A stretch of DNA of 55,331 nucleotides, from positions 424,651 to 479,981 of the forward strand of contig BFEA01000374.1 of NCBI GenBank assembly GCA_003427395.1, written 5' to 3'. The notes beneath the pieces are model-generated. The model saw only the letters and a program-made list of their open reading frames with translations. It was not told where the DNA came from and searched no databases. This document shows positions 12,207 through 23,240 of this stretch, in pieces; the stretch's first letter is position 1; each line of letters opens with the position of its first letter. This stretch comes from Chara braunii. Lineage: Eukaryota; Streptophyta; Charophyceae; Charales; Characeae. The translations under genes and the position numbers were made by a program.

Positions 12207-15200
12207 AACAACCCAAGCAAACCAAACCACGAACTACATTCTTTAAACAGTGAAAGATAGAAGGGGAGACTTAATAATCCAATCGTGGAATGTCAGAGGC
12301 TTGGCAACAATTCTTTCCAATCCAGAAAAATGGCACTGCCTAGTGAGTACGGCAGGTTGGAACAGTCCTAGCCCCCCAGACCTACTGTGCATACAAGAGA
12401 CTCATCTAACTAACTCACAGGCGCACAAAGCAATAGAAAAGGAGTTCATAAGAAGGTTAAGAAATTGCGCAGCCACGGTAACAGCTTACAGCCCCAACCC
12501 TCTTCAGCAGGTGTCCTAATACTCACACACAGCAACACCGAAGCCGCACACTTCCTACAAATCAATTCCATTTCAGCAGACCAAGCGAAAGGAAGATGGG
12601 TCAAATTGGAGATTACTTATAGAGGGGAAGAACTCTGGATTATAAATATCTATGCCCCCAACTCTTCGGCAAAAAGAATTAAATTTTTTGAAGAAGTCAA
12701 GGCACTCCACCAACAACAGATGCACACAATAGTGGTAGGTGATTGGAATACAGTCCAAAACCCACAATTAGATAGGATATCGTGGGCTGAAGAAGCATCC
12801 CAAGACCCGGCCTCAACTGCTCTATCCCAACTGACATTAGAAAGTAGTCTCAAAGATCCCTATAGGATGCTCAATCCTGACAAAAAGGACTACACTTGTA
12901 TAAGAAATACAACTTAGGGAAGAACATTTTTCTCGAGAATTGACTTCTTTCTCATATTACAGTCGCTAGAAGGGGCAGTAATAGACAGTTCAATAGGAAT
13001 ACTACCACACTACACAAGGTTTGACCATAATCCAATACCCATAAATTTAGCACTTACCCTAGACACTCCCATAGGGAAGAGTTTTTTTTAACTAAATACC
13101 TCACTTCTCAGTACAGACTCATTCAAGCAAGGCATACAAAGCAGATGGAAGAAACTAGGAAGGAGGCCAGAAGGAGGAAAGCAAGGCAAGAAAGCCTCGA
13201 AGCAATGGTGGAACTCGCAAAATTCAACCTTATAGCCAACCCGGGAGAACCACTATACGAACAACTTTTAGAGGAAGCCAGAGCAGAACTGAGCCAAAGG
13301 GCAGAGTGGAAGAGACAAGGGCTTGTCATTAGAGCGCGAGTAAGAGACTGGGAAAGTAACGAATCCATGACAAAGTTTTTTTTTCAGAAGATTAAGGCAA
13401 ATCGCAAAAATAGTAGGATCCAGGGACTCGGGAATACTCAAGGAGACGTCCACACCTCACAAGAAGGGATACTAAGAGTGGCTGCAGATTTCTATCAAAG
13501 TCTTTACACATCTAAAACCAACCCGGAGGATAGTAATAACATACAGAAAGCAAGAGAAAAATTCCTGAAACACCTAGACAAAAGTCTCAAACGGGAAGTC
13601 ATAGACTACTTAGAGAAAAAAATTACCAAGAGCGAACTCTATGAAGCCCTCAGGACTATGCAACCAAACAAAACCCCTGGTTTAGACAATCTGCCAAAGG
13701 AATTTTGGCAGGCCAACTGACACCTAATGGGAGATACGATCACATCCTTTTACCAAGAGGCCTTTGACAAGGGATCTCTCGGGGAAGAGGTTAGCACGGG
13801 AGTAGTCACCCTCCTATATAAAAAAGGGGAAAGAGAGGACATAAGAAACTACAGGCCCATAACCCTCCTACCGGTAGTGTACCAAATATTAGCAAAAACT
13901 CTAGCTAATAAAATAAGGAATGTCACAGATAAATGTTTTTCAAGCTTCATCCCGGGAAGATACATCTTGGATAATATGGTCTGCCTAAACGAAGCTACTA
14001 AAATCATAAAAGACAAAAAAATACAAGCGGCCATACTCTTCTTCGATTTCGAAAAAGCGTACGATCAGGTCAACTGGGATTTCTTACAGCTAAGCATGCA
14101 AAAAATTGGGGTTGGACCGAACTTCAGGAAATGGATAAGGGTGCTATATAGGGACGCCAAAGGGATGGTTCAAGTCAACGGTCACCTTTCGGAAAAATAC
14201 AAAATGACAAGATCTGTTAGACAAGGGGACCCGCTGGCAACCCCAATCTTCCTTTTCGTGATGGAGGCAATAGCTGCCTTTCTCCGCAAGGACCCTTCCA
14301 TAGAAAGACTCTCGTCAGATTATGACGGAAGACCTCTAATCATCCCCACGGTAATGTTGTTTGCAGACGACTTAACCGTCCTCATCAGAGCATCGGATTC
14401 CTCCTTCCTCGCACTCACAAAAGCAATGCAAGCATTCCAGCTGGCCTCGAAAATGAAGATAAACTGGAATAAAACAGTAGGTTGGTGGTTATCCTCATCT
14501 GGCCCCCCTCAACAAACCCAAGAGACACGGGGTATACGATGGCTGGACTCGCAGCAACAAGTACGTTTTTTGGGCACCCAAGTAACAGACAATGGAGTCA
14601 GCGAGTCTTCGGGTATCAGCCTCCTTGTCAAGATGACCAATAAACTGGCAGGCTGGTAGGCAACAAGCACGTCTCTTATGGGAAGGGTCCTCGTGCTTAA
14701 CACCTCAATTCTATCTACAGGATGGTACGTGGCGTCCCTCTGGAATCCCCCCCGAGGTTTCTTTACCAATCCCAAAAAGAAACTTGGAGCCTACCTCTGG
14801 ACAGGCAACGCAGATAAAAACAGCTACATATCCAAAGTAGCTTGGAAATATGTTACAAGACCCAAATCACAAGGAGGCCTAGGACTACTGAACCCAGTCG
14901 CACAATTTCAAGCACTCCAACTTAAATGGATAATCAAACTGATCTTTAACAGAGAACTTTCATGGCATAACATGGCCATGCAACAGATCCGCAACTTAGT
15001 TCCTTTCAAAGTTGACCCAACCATAAAAGGCTATCACTGGATACTCAACCCTGCATGGACCCCGGCTAGAAAAGAAAGAAGAAGGCAGATGGAAGGGAAG
15101 GACCCACCCAGTGACCACTGGGCCTCTTTGATAAAACATTGGAGAGGCTGCTTCCCACAGAAAATAAGAACCCCACAAATCAGAGAGGAGGTCTTGAGCA

Positions 15201-15244
15201 GAGTTTGCAACTGGGATTTTCAGGAATACTTGTACCTGACCTAA

Positions 15245-16250
15245 CCACACCCTCTTCGAAAACCAACCACCCATACCCACTGTATATCTGCCCTGCCGGA
15301 CCTTTACCCATCTCCACCTGCTAAAAAAAGAAAAAAAGTATACCCTGACCTACCCTACCTGAACCTCTTCAGCATGTACCTGGCCATACCTAACCATGAA
15401 TATTTTTTTTCAGAACCACCCATGGCCACCTGAACCCAAACCGTTTGTTAACCACCCATACCCTACCCTACCCAAGTTTTCTTTACCAGTACCCGCCCGT
15501 ACCTACCCATAATTGTATGCACCCAACCATAACCATTTGTGCTTGTCACCCATTCTCCCCTAACCGCCCATATTCGCCCCTAATTGTCCCTAACTGACCC
15601 TAACTGTCCCTTACAGCCCCTAACTGTCCCTTTTTTTTTTTTTTTTTTTTTTTTTCCCAAAAGTCCATCACGATGGTGTTGTAGAGGCCAGTCACTGAGT
15701 GCACAGTGATCACCTGGAGCAATGGGCCGTGGGTGTCCTGGAATATGAGACCACCTCCCCTCCCATCCTCACGTCAATAGTCCTAGCGCACCCCCAATCC
15801 CACTATCCTACCTCAGTGTGACCAGCACTCAGGACCATTACGCTACCAATGGGCAGGCATCTTGGACCGAACAACAGTGATAGGCACCAGGGCTGATAGG
15901 TTGCCCAGCCGTGGTGGAAGCGGAATCGGACGAGCCTTGTCGAACGGGAACTTCAGACGCCAGACCCATACAATCTAATACAGGCCCCAAGAGACTCTGG
16001 ACCCTAGGTTCAGACAGGGTAACACCCAATGAAGCAGTCTTATTGTCCTTCCCCTAGCTTACCCAATGCCAGGTGTAACTCGGACCGGCCTGAGCGACTT
16101 ATATCCCTACCCTTACTTAACTGTCCCTAACTGTCTCTAACCGCCCCTAACTTTTTTTACTTTTTTTTTTTACCGCCCCTAACCTTCCCCAATTGTCCTT
16201 AACCGCCCTCAGCTGTCCCCAACCCCTTGGACGTCACAGTATTGACGTGG
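15245..16250. repeat. C-rich subterminal repeats with a poly(T)-headed insert
   Basis: Degenerate CCCATACCC and then CCCTAACTGT tandem words at 15260-15630 and 16110-16215. They are interrupted by a 25-T run (15631-15655) and ~460 bp of ordinary sequence. TAACTGTCCCT flanks the insert on both sides (15621-15631, 16118-16128), which would suit a minus-strand retroposon with its poly(A) at the T-run. That word is also part of the surrounding tandem array, however, so the duplication is not decisive. A TAGCGTAATGG word resembling a Pol III A box lies on the minus strand near 15838-15848; I could not find a convincing B box. Confidence 0.4.
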
Positions 16251-16545
16251 TAATTTTTATTATTATTAATATTATCAGAGTTGCCAGGCCGAACGTACGG
16301 AGGCCCCTAAGCTGACCCCCGAACGTTCGGGCGTTCGGGTCCCCGTACGGGGCCCGAACTCGAAGGGGTTCGGACCCCGCAAAAAACTATTTTGGTACCT
16401 AAAAATTATTATTTTTTTCTGATTTATTTTTTGTGAGTTCTCTGTTATGTAAGCTACCTGTCTCTCAATTTTGAAGTCATTCTGTGGAGCCAAACAATAA
16501 TGAAAAATCGGCAAAGATGGTGGTGTCAAAACTTGCTTTCCCACT

Positions 16546-17390
16546 NNNNNNNNNNNNNNNNNNNNNNNNNNNNNNNNNNNNNNNNNNNNNNNNNNNNNNN
16601 NNNNNNNNNNNNNNNNNNNNNNNNNNNNNNNNNNNNNNNNNNNNNNNNNNNNNNNNNNNNNNNNNNNNNNNNNNNNNNNNNNNNNNNNNNNNNNNNNNNN
16701 NNNNNNNNNNNNNNNNNNNNNNNNNNNNNNNNNNNNNNNNNNNNNNNNNNNNNNNNNNNNNNNNNNNNNNNNNNNNNNNNNNNNNNNNNNNNNNNNNNNN
16801 NNNNNNNNNNNNNNNNNNNNNNNNNNNNNNNNNNNNNNNNNNNNNNNNNNNNNNNNNNNNNNNNNNNNNNNNNNNNNNNNNNNNNNNNNNNNNNNNNNNN
16901 NNNNNNNNNNNNNNNNNNNNNNNNNNNNNNNNNNNNNNNNNNNNNNNNNNNNNNNNNNNNNNNNNNNNNNNNNNNNNNNNNNNNNNNNNNNNNNNNNNNN
17001 NNNNNNNNNNNNNNNNNNNNNNNNNNNNNNNNNNNNNNNNNNNNNNNNNNNNNNNNNNNNNNNNNNNNNNNNNNNNNNNNNNNNNNNNNNNNNNNNNNNN
17101 NNNNNNNNNNNNNNNNNNNNNNNNNNNNNNNNNNNNNNNNNNNNNNNNNNNNNNNNNNNNNNNNNNNNNNNNNNNNNNNNNNNNNNNNNNNNNNNNNNNN
17201 NNNNNNNNNNNNNNNNNNNNNNNNNNNNNNNNNNNNNNNNNNNNNNNNNNNNNNNNNNNNNNNNNNNNNNNNNNNNNNNNNNNNNNNNNNNNNNNNNNNN
17301 NNNNNNNNNNNNNNNNNNNNNNNNNNNNNNNNNNNNNNNNNNNNNNNNNNNNNNNNNNNNNNNNNNNNNNNNNNNNNNNNNNNNNNNNNN
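16546..17390. other. assembly gap (845 N)
   Basis: Unsequenced bases inside the hAT-like element, ending at an A-run. Open frames spanning this gap are artefacts. Confidence 0.98.
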
Positions 17391-17856
17391 AAAAAAAAAA
17401 AAAAAAAAAAAAAAAAAGAGAGATAAATTCACCCTTTCGAGAAAAAACGTTTGCTTTATGGGAAAGCGAGAAATTTGGAATATAAAAAAGGTGTCACGCT
17501 TGAGCAAAATACAAAGCCTGCAAAGCTATAAGACTCACATCGGGTATACCACGGTTACCTGATTGGAACCTCTACCTGCCCGTACCCACCCCTTTTTTTT
17601 TTGGGTCACCCGTACCTGCCCATACCCGTCTATTTTTTTTTTCTGGCCACCCATACCCATTATTTTATTTTATTTTTCTCGACATGTGGCAGATGCTGCA
17701 GCTTACTGCCGCGACAGCAACAGTTGTTACATCTGGTCACCCTTGTGCTGCTATGGATGCATCTGGTGCTACAACAGCCTATGCAACCTGTATAGCATCT
17801 GCGAATGCAACAACCCTCAGTTTGTCGCACACACATACACTCTCTCTCTCTCTCTC

Positions 17857-17897
<41 letters not shown>

Positions 17898-18215
17898 TAA
17901 ATATTACATACACAAGTTACACACATATGAAAATAGTCTGAAAACTAAAAAAAAAATTAAAAAAAAAATAAGAGAGATAAAATTCACCCTTCCGAGAAAA
18001 AACGTTTGCTTTATGGGAAAACGAGAAATTTGGAATATAAAAAAGGTGTCACACTTGAGCAAAATACAAAGCCTGCAAAGCTATAAGACTCACATCGGGT
18101 ATACCACGGTTACCCGATTGGAACCTCTACCTGCCCGTACCCACCCCTTTTTTTTTTGGGCCACCCGTACCTGCCTATACCCATCTATTTTTTTTTTTCT
18201 GGCCACCCATACCCA
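17391..18215. repeat. direct repeat pair (~245 bp) with A-run heads
   Basis: 17418-17665 and 17970-18214 are near-identical. Each starts after an A-rich run and contains CACGGTTACC and CTCTACCTGCCCGTACCC, then T-runs and CACCC(A/G)TACC words. They are about 553 bp apart. The spacer holds CT and CA microsatellites (17838-17892). The left copy abuts the gap, so the true number of units is unknown. Confidence 0.75.
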
Positions 18216-19902
18216 TTCCCCCCCCCCCTTACCTCTACCTGCCCCTACCCAACCATGATCTTCAAAAAGGGCAATTGTGCCCGCCCTAACAACCACCACC
18301 TTTTGTTTGTGCCTGCCCATACCCAACTGCCACTTCGGAAGGGGTACCCATACCCGCCCGTAACCTGGCGGTTACAGTTGGGTACGGCTGGGTACGGGCA
18401 ACGGTTACTCATTTGCGCTCTCTAGTCTTGAGACAACCCTTATATGGAAACCCCCTTTTAAAAGACCAAAACCACAAACCCTGGACTCTGAACTCTAAGG
18501 GCAAACACTGGAGAAAATGGATGGAGAACGAAGTCTGGAAAGTGGAACGCTTATGCATTAAGGAAGAGAACAGATGGACCACGGCTCAGGAATTGAGAAC
18601 CAAACTTAAGGGAGTTCACAACCTAAAAGATCACCTGGAAAGGTTGCTAGAAAGTATCCCGTTGAAATGGGAACTTCTCCTAAAATCCAAGACCAAGTGG
18701 AGCGTAGGGGAGTGGGCAACAAAAAAAGGGTCAAGCCCCCCACTCGAGGGATATAACTTCATATAAGTTGATCAAGGAACTTGACACAAAAGAAGGAAAG
18801 GCAGAGTTTGAATCCTTTGAGCTAACAGATGTGCACAAAACCTAGGTAAAACCTGGAAAAACAATAGAACAGAGGACAACAATTGAATTTAAAGACCTAA
18901 GAAAAGTCAGAATCTGTACTCCCAAAGCCGTCAGTAAAAAGAGCCTTACCTAAGAACAAGGGCAAAAAAAAATCTGGATCTTCAGACCAGACCAGGATAT
19001 TAAGGACCTCACAGAATGGGGTTGGTATACCCCAGGCAGCGCGGGAGGAGCCAAAAAGTTCACACCCCTATATGACTACGAAGTCAAAATGGGTTACAGA
19101 CTAAAAAATGACACAAAGGACCCTCAACCAGTAATAACGAAGAGATGGAAAGAGAATCTAGGGGAAAACGCAGGATGGGAAGGCAAAATCCCATGGAACA
19201 AGTACACCGTCATAAGGCCAGCTAGGATCAGCAGCTTACAATGGCTCATAATATACTGGGCGGTACCGGTCAATCTATGGTTATGCAAAAGAAGAAAACA
19301 AGTAGACCTCCAGCAACAATCTACGTGGTGCAAAGTGTGCAACGAAGGTCTTGAAGAGTCATTGACGCACTGCCTCATTCTCTGTCAGCGTGCCCATGAG
19401 TTATGGAGCAGAACAAAGACATTGTGGGTCAAACTAACAGGACACACCTTTCCTTCCAACAAGACTTACCTATTGGCAGGAAGGGCCATAGACAACAATT
19501 TGGAGGAATAGGAATTACCATTAGCGGATCTGTGGAGGAGAGCGACTCTCTAGGTAATATGGAAAGCAAGATGCAAAGGTACGTTAGATAATCAATTTCC
19601 CAGTTTGGAGGAAAGATGGATGGAAGTTAAGTCCATAATACAAACAGAGGTAAGGGCCCGGTGGAACAAGGAGCAAAAAGAACAGCAAAAAACAACACAA
19701 CCAGAAAAGCGAGATCTGAGCCAGAGAAGATTCGAGAAAATATGGCTTAATGGCAATAGAATCACAAAAATTGAGAAGGGCAGACTGTACTTCAACAACT
19801 GGGAATAACAAAAAAAAAAAAAGAGTGGGAAGGAAAAGGAAAAGGTATCCCTCAATTTAAGTATCGTGACTAAACAGGGGAAAAAAATTAAAAAAACAAA
19901 AA

Positions 19903-20796
19903 ATAGAGAGGCGACGGAATACTGGGCTCGAGTTTCAGCGGGCTGGATCCTACACTTCAATGCTCCCTTTCCCAAGCACCCCTTTCAAACCCTCTCCTGG
20001 ACTAACATTCCAAATCTGTTTCAAAAGTCAGAAAGATTGTGGTTCGGACTGATCAGGAAGTTGGCACCCAAGACCATCTGAAAGGAAAGAGGCTGCGGGA
20101 CTGTCGAGGGTCAGCCCAACTCAAGAGAGAAGGTACAGGCGCAGTCAAGATACATGCTACAGGCTGAATTCCGGGTAGAAGACAGAGATGAAGGCAGACG
20201 AGGCCCGAGGTTGAGGATCAGAAAGAGAAGGTCAGGAGGAAGTTTTAATGGGCAAGGGTTGGAGAACGGCAAAGCGGCAGAGTTACGGAATGTTCGAGTA
20301 TGCTGGAAAGAACGGCACAACTTAGAAACAGGAGGGAGAGCCCATAACACACCCGAAGCGGATAAGGGGATGAGCTGAAGTGATAAAATTACAATTCACT
20401 CGAGCGGTCAAAGACAAGGCAAACCGGTAGCCTCAGAAAAAATGTGCCAAGGCAAGGGTTTAGGGTTTAGGGTTTTGAAGGTGCTTTGATAATGAGAGAT
20501 GGGGAGGAATAGGGGGAGACGGGACATATGGGTAAGGTTGAAGTCTCGAAGCTCAAGGATTATCCAGAGTTTGACGGTAAGCTTTCTTGCGGGCATGGGT
20601 TTATTTGGTAGATCTAGGGGCCAGATCTGAGAGGAAAGAGCGAAACACAGCAAGCTGGCAGTCAATCCTCCAAAAGGCTGGAGTAATCAATGCTGCTCAG
20701 GGGTCCTCCAGCCAGACGGGAGGAAGCGTGTGGGTTCTATGATGTAATGTTTATTCTGACTTGCCGGTGGGAGAAAAAAAAAAAAAAAAAAAAAAA
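19903..20796 (+). pseudogene. second LINE 3' end (5'-truncated) in tandem
   Basis: After ORF2 ends at 19808 and an A-rich tail-like stretch (19879-19902), a second, different LINE C-terminus begins. REATEYWARVS and ERLWFGLIRK match REATDYWARAS and EKVWYGLIRK of the minus-strand LINE at 53700-53830. GKAAELRNVRVCWKERHN matches DKVAELRDDNIRWKDWHN at 53420-53480. It continues through a 3' UTR with a telomere-like stretch to the terminal A-run at 20773-20798. Only one TSD pair brackets both 3' ends. The coding part is frameshifted. Confidence 0.7.
20455..20477 (+). repeat. three plant-type telomere units in the LINE 3' UTR
   Basis: AGGGTTTAGGGTTTAGGG followed by TTTT: about three TTTAGGG heptamers, the canonical plant telomere unit. 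It lies within the second LINE 3' end. It is too short to be a telomere and could be a telo-box, a chance run, or a trace of telomere-associated replication. Confidence 0.7.
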
Positions 20797-20815
20797 AAGT
20801 TATGAATACTTGTGA

Positions 20816-22390
20816 CTCATTGCTGCTAGTTTTATTCTGCATTATTAATTCACGGGTTATTCTTGCCCTAGATGCCGCTGCAACCTGTACCTTGTGATGA
20901 TGCTAAAGGTACTATGGGTTTGTATTGCTGGTAGTTGCAGCAGCATCATGGAGGCTTTGAGTTGTGTGTGGCAAGCTAGTGTCTGAATTAGTGGAATGAA
21001 AACCTTAAAAGGGTCTAGGCGGACTGCAACATTTGGAGGTATAATCGGAACGAGTCTTGAGTATGTGGAATTGGTTTATAACGGTGATACGCTGGCAAAA
21101 GGGGACCTACAAGGATCCATTTAATGGTTTGGTGCGATACTTTACTCCTTATTGGAAATTCAGAGGTGGACAGTCCGGACCTTTGGGTGTGCGGCCACAT
21201 GTGTTCTGCGGCAAGATCATTGTAACCCCCTGAAGGTCTCCTCGATGGACCTTGAGTGACCCCCCTTCTCCATCTTGAGAGTCAGAGGGATCTCACTTAT
21301 TCTTCAACACTCTCTTACCGCGAGGCTTCTAAAAAACGGGAACAATGGGCAGAGCCCTGTTTTGGTCAGACTGTGTTACTGTGCTATCAAGCAGGACCTC
21401 GGGCTGCACCTTGATGGCGAGAATTCTGCCAAAGTTCAGACAGAGCTATGAAATCTAGAGACTCCGAGTCATCTCAACCGGAAGACTGTTGCACAGGGGC
21501 TCGCTATGTGTTCGTACAAGGCCTACATGCTCTTATCATATGATAAGAGGTAGGTTTGCCTACTCAACCTTCACTCACCCTCGACACCCACACTTTGCAT
21601 CAACCTTGCACGTAACGATATTTCAGTTTTCGGGTCATCATTTGAATGGTCCGTGTTTGGTCAGAAAGTGTCCTTGGAATGGCTAAATCGGACTGGACTG
21701 ATTGACTAAGTCAAAAGAAGGGGTGTTTAAATATGAGAGGGTTAGGAGTGTGAAAGTGAAAAGGGGGAGAGTGAACAAAAGGGTTGACCTGCTAGAATTG
21801 TGTGATGTTCTTTTGTTTCGTTTGTGTTTACATATAGTAAAAGACCTTTCATTCGCTGCTTAATGAAAAGGTATTGTAATGCTATGCTTAAGCTTATCAA
21901 AACATTGGTTCAGACACTTCGATAATGCATTACAACTGCATACTTGGTTTGGGTTTTGACTTGCTCTCCTTCATGACAATTAGAAATGTTAAATGCCTTT
22001 GTATTTGATACTGTCGGGAAGACGGTCAAAAGGTCCTTGTATTTGATGTTGTCATTAAAAGGCCCAAAGCCTCTCATCGTTGTATCTCATAAATTCTTTG
22101 AAAGGTCGTGAGCCTATCTTTATTTTTAATTCACCTACTTGCTTGGCACTAGGAATTGTTGAAAGGTTGTAAGTTATGGTTGTTATTGTTAATGGTTACA
22201 AAGTTTCAAAAAGTTTTATGCATGCTCATGTTTACGCTTGCCTGTGTGTGAGGTGTGATAAAAACTTTTTGTCTTAGAACTCCAAAAGTATATCTTGATT
22301 ATATTGGGAAAGAGGGTTATGTATATCTAGAGTTTCATCAGTCTGACATCTCCTTATCTCCTAAATCCACTCTTCTTCCACTTCACTCCC
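20816..22390. other. non-coding stretch right of the LINE
   Basis: Right flank of the LINE insertion, AT-rich toward 22300, with no coding motif. It contains the perfect 20-bp palindrome CTCTTATCATATGATAAGAG at 21530-21549, extended by CCTAC/GTAGG arms. Confidence 0.55.
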
Positions 22391-23240
22391 ACAAGCAGAT
22401 AGGGATGTGATGTGCTGCCCTGGTTGCTTGGCTAGTGAGGTGACAGGAATGTGGACTCCAATGGGCTTTCATGTCACTTTACTCTATTATGTCCAACTAA
22501 CCGAGCAACAGGGATATGGACTCAAACGGGTTGCCCTGCTGATCCTTCTAGATGCTTGAAAGGATAAAGCAGTGGGATGTGGATTCAAGCGCTGCCCACT
22601 GCTGATTTTCTAACTTGATTTAGTAGGCACACGGTCAAATGATGGACTCGGATGGGCAGACAAACGCCTACCAGTGAATTATGCGATATAACCCACTGTG
22701 AAGTCACAGGAATGTAGACGCAGGCAGGTTATCCTGTCACTTGACCGTATTCTGTCAAATTGTCAATCTCCATAATCTGTAGCTTATTCTCTTCACTTAT
22801 TTCACTCTCACAAGCAGGCAGGGACGTGGACTCAGAGGGGATGTCGTGTTTGCTTGATTAACAGGTGACACAAATATGGACTCAGATGGGTTGTACTGTC
22901 ACTTCGCTCTACCATGTCCACCTAACTCATCCTTTGAGTGCTCGACTAACTAAAAAGCAATGAGAATGTGGACTCAAATTTGTTGTCTCATCACATACGT
23001 TAGATTTGCCTGATTAACTCGACAATGGGATGCGGACTCAGATTGTCTCTAACCTTCTCAAAACATGTTTCGTTTACTTCATCTCCAGAAAATGTGCCTG
23101 ATTGTCATGGCAGTAGGATGTGGACACAAATGGGCTGCGTATTGTCCCTAACTTCCTTAAGGACAATCCATTTTCTTTTGAAATGCCTGATTGACTTGGC
23201 AATAGGATGTAGACTTAGATGGGCTGCCTATTGTCTCTAA
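22391..23240 (+). repeat. array of ~12 small hairpins around a conserved core
   Basis: About twelve units share a core close to ATGTGGACTCAAATGGG. Each core is bracketed by its own complementary arms. Examples: CAAGCA/TGCTTG (22392/22425), GTGACA/TGTCAC (22440/22472), AGCAGTGGG/CCCACTGCT (22568/22595), GTAGGC/GCCTAC (22623/22666), AAGTCACAGGA/TCCTGTCACTT (one mismatch; 22701/22732), ATGAGA/TCTCAT (22960/22986), GACAAT/ATTGTC (23021/23042) and GCAATAGG/CCTATTGT (23199/23227). Arms differ between units while pairing is kept. A larger ~415-bp duplication is visible, because 22375-22505 resembles 22790-22925. There is no open frame. Function unknown. Confidence 0.8.

Larger units (their letters stand above)
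15191..18432. mobile_element. hAT-like DNA transposon inserted in LINE ORF2, 8-bp TSD
   Basis: GTCTTGAG occurs at 15191-15198 and 18425-18432. The bases between (15199-18424, 3226 bp including an 845-N gap) interrupt the LINE coding sequence exactly there. The left end is CAGAGTTTGCAACTG and the right end, reverse-complemented, is TAGAGAGCGCAAATG: an imperfect inverted repeat sharing AGAG, GCAA and TG. An 8-bp TSD and YAGAG termini are hAT hallmarks. Subterminal zones are full of CCCATACCC/CCCGTACC words, also usual in hAT elements. No transposase is visible; it is either absent (non-autonomous) or hidden in the gap, which is too short for a full hAT transposase. Confidence 0.82.
12250..19808 (+). 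pseudogene. LINE ORF2 (APE endonuclease-RT-zinc knuckle), split by a hAT-like insert
   Basis: ORF2 nicks the target and reverse-transcribes the RNA. APE endonuclease at ~12265-13040: SWNVRGL, LCIQETHL, IINIYAPN, VVGDWNTV, SRIDFF and DHNPI. RT at ~13650-14700: NYRPITLLPV, SFIPGRYILDN, FFDFEKAYDQVNW, SVRQGDPLA and MLFADDLTVL (FADD near 14360). The C-terminal part resumes at 18425, with a knuckle WCKVC...THCLILC near 19330-19385, and ends at FNNWE*. Frameshifts lie near 12510 and in a T-run near 13085. In-frame stops are at 12915 (TAG), 13718 (TGA), 14657 (TAG) and after 19508. The hAT-like insert occupies 15199-18424; removing it restores collinearity with the minus-strand LINE at 54577-55320. 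No ATG marks the start; the frame opens at a GTG. Confidence 0.85.
7478..20815 (+). mobile_element. LINE (non-LTR retrotransposon) insertion with 19-bp TSD
   Basis: The 19-mer AAGTTATGAATACTTGTGA occurs at 7478-7496 and again at 20797-20815, immediately after a ~26-nt A-run (the first two A of the right copy are shared with the tail). Composition changes abruptly at 7497 from AT-rich host-like to GC-rich sequence. Inside lie a 5' region, ORF1 with a CCHC knuckle, ORF2 with APE endonuclease, RT and C-terminal zinc knuckle, and a poly(A) end. All of these are expected of a full-length LINE made by target-primed reverse transcription. Length without the nested hAT-like insert is about 10.1 kb. 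Both ORFs carry stops and frameshifts although the TSD is perfect, so the copy may have been mobilised in trans, or some errors may be in the assembly. Confidence 0.88.

Noticed and set aside
12250-15244. Reassigned stop codons in this genome
   Set aside because: TGA, TAG and TAA all occur within retroelement frames along with frameshifts, and the relatives have ordinary sense codons there; pseudogene decay explains it.
16275-17507. Open frames of over 300 codons spanning 16275-17507 and 29410-30573
   Set aside because: They run through runs of N and mean nothing.
22391-23240. CRISPR-like interpretation of the repeated cores with variable spacers
   Set aside because: Repeats are degenerate, spacing is irregular, the variable parts are self-complementary arms rather than unique spacers, and the context is eukaryotic with no cas genes.
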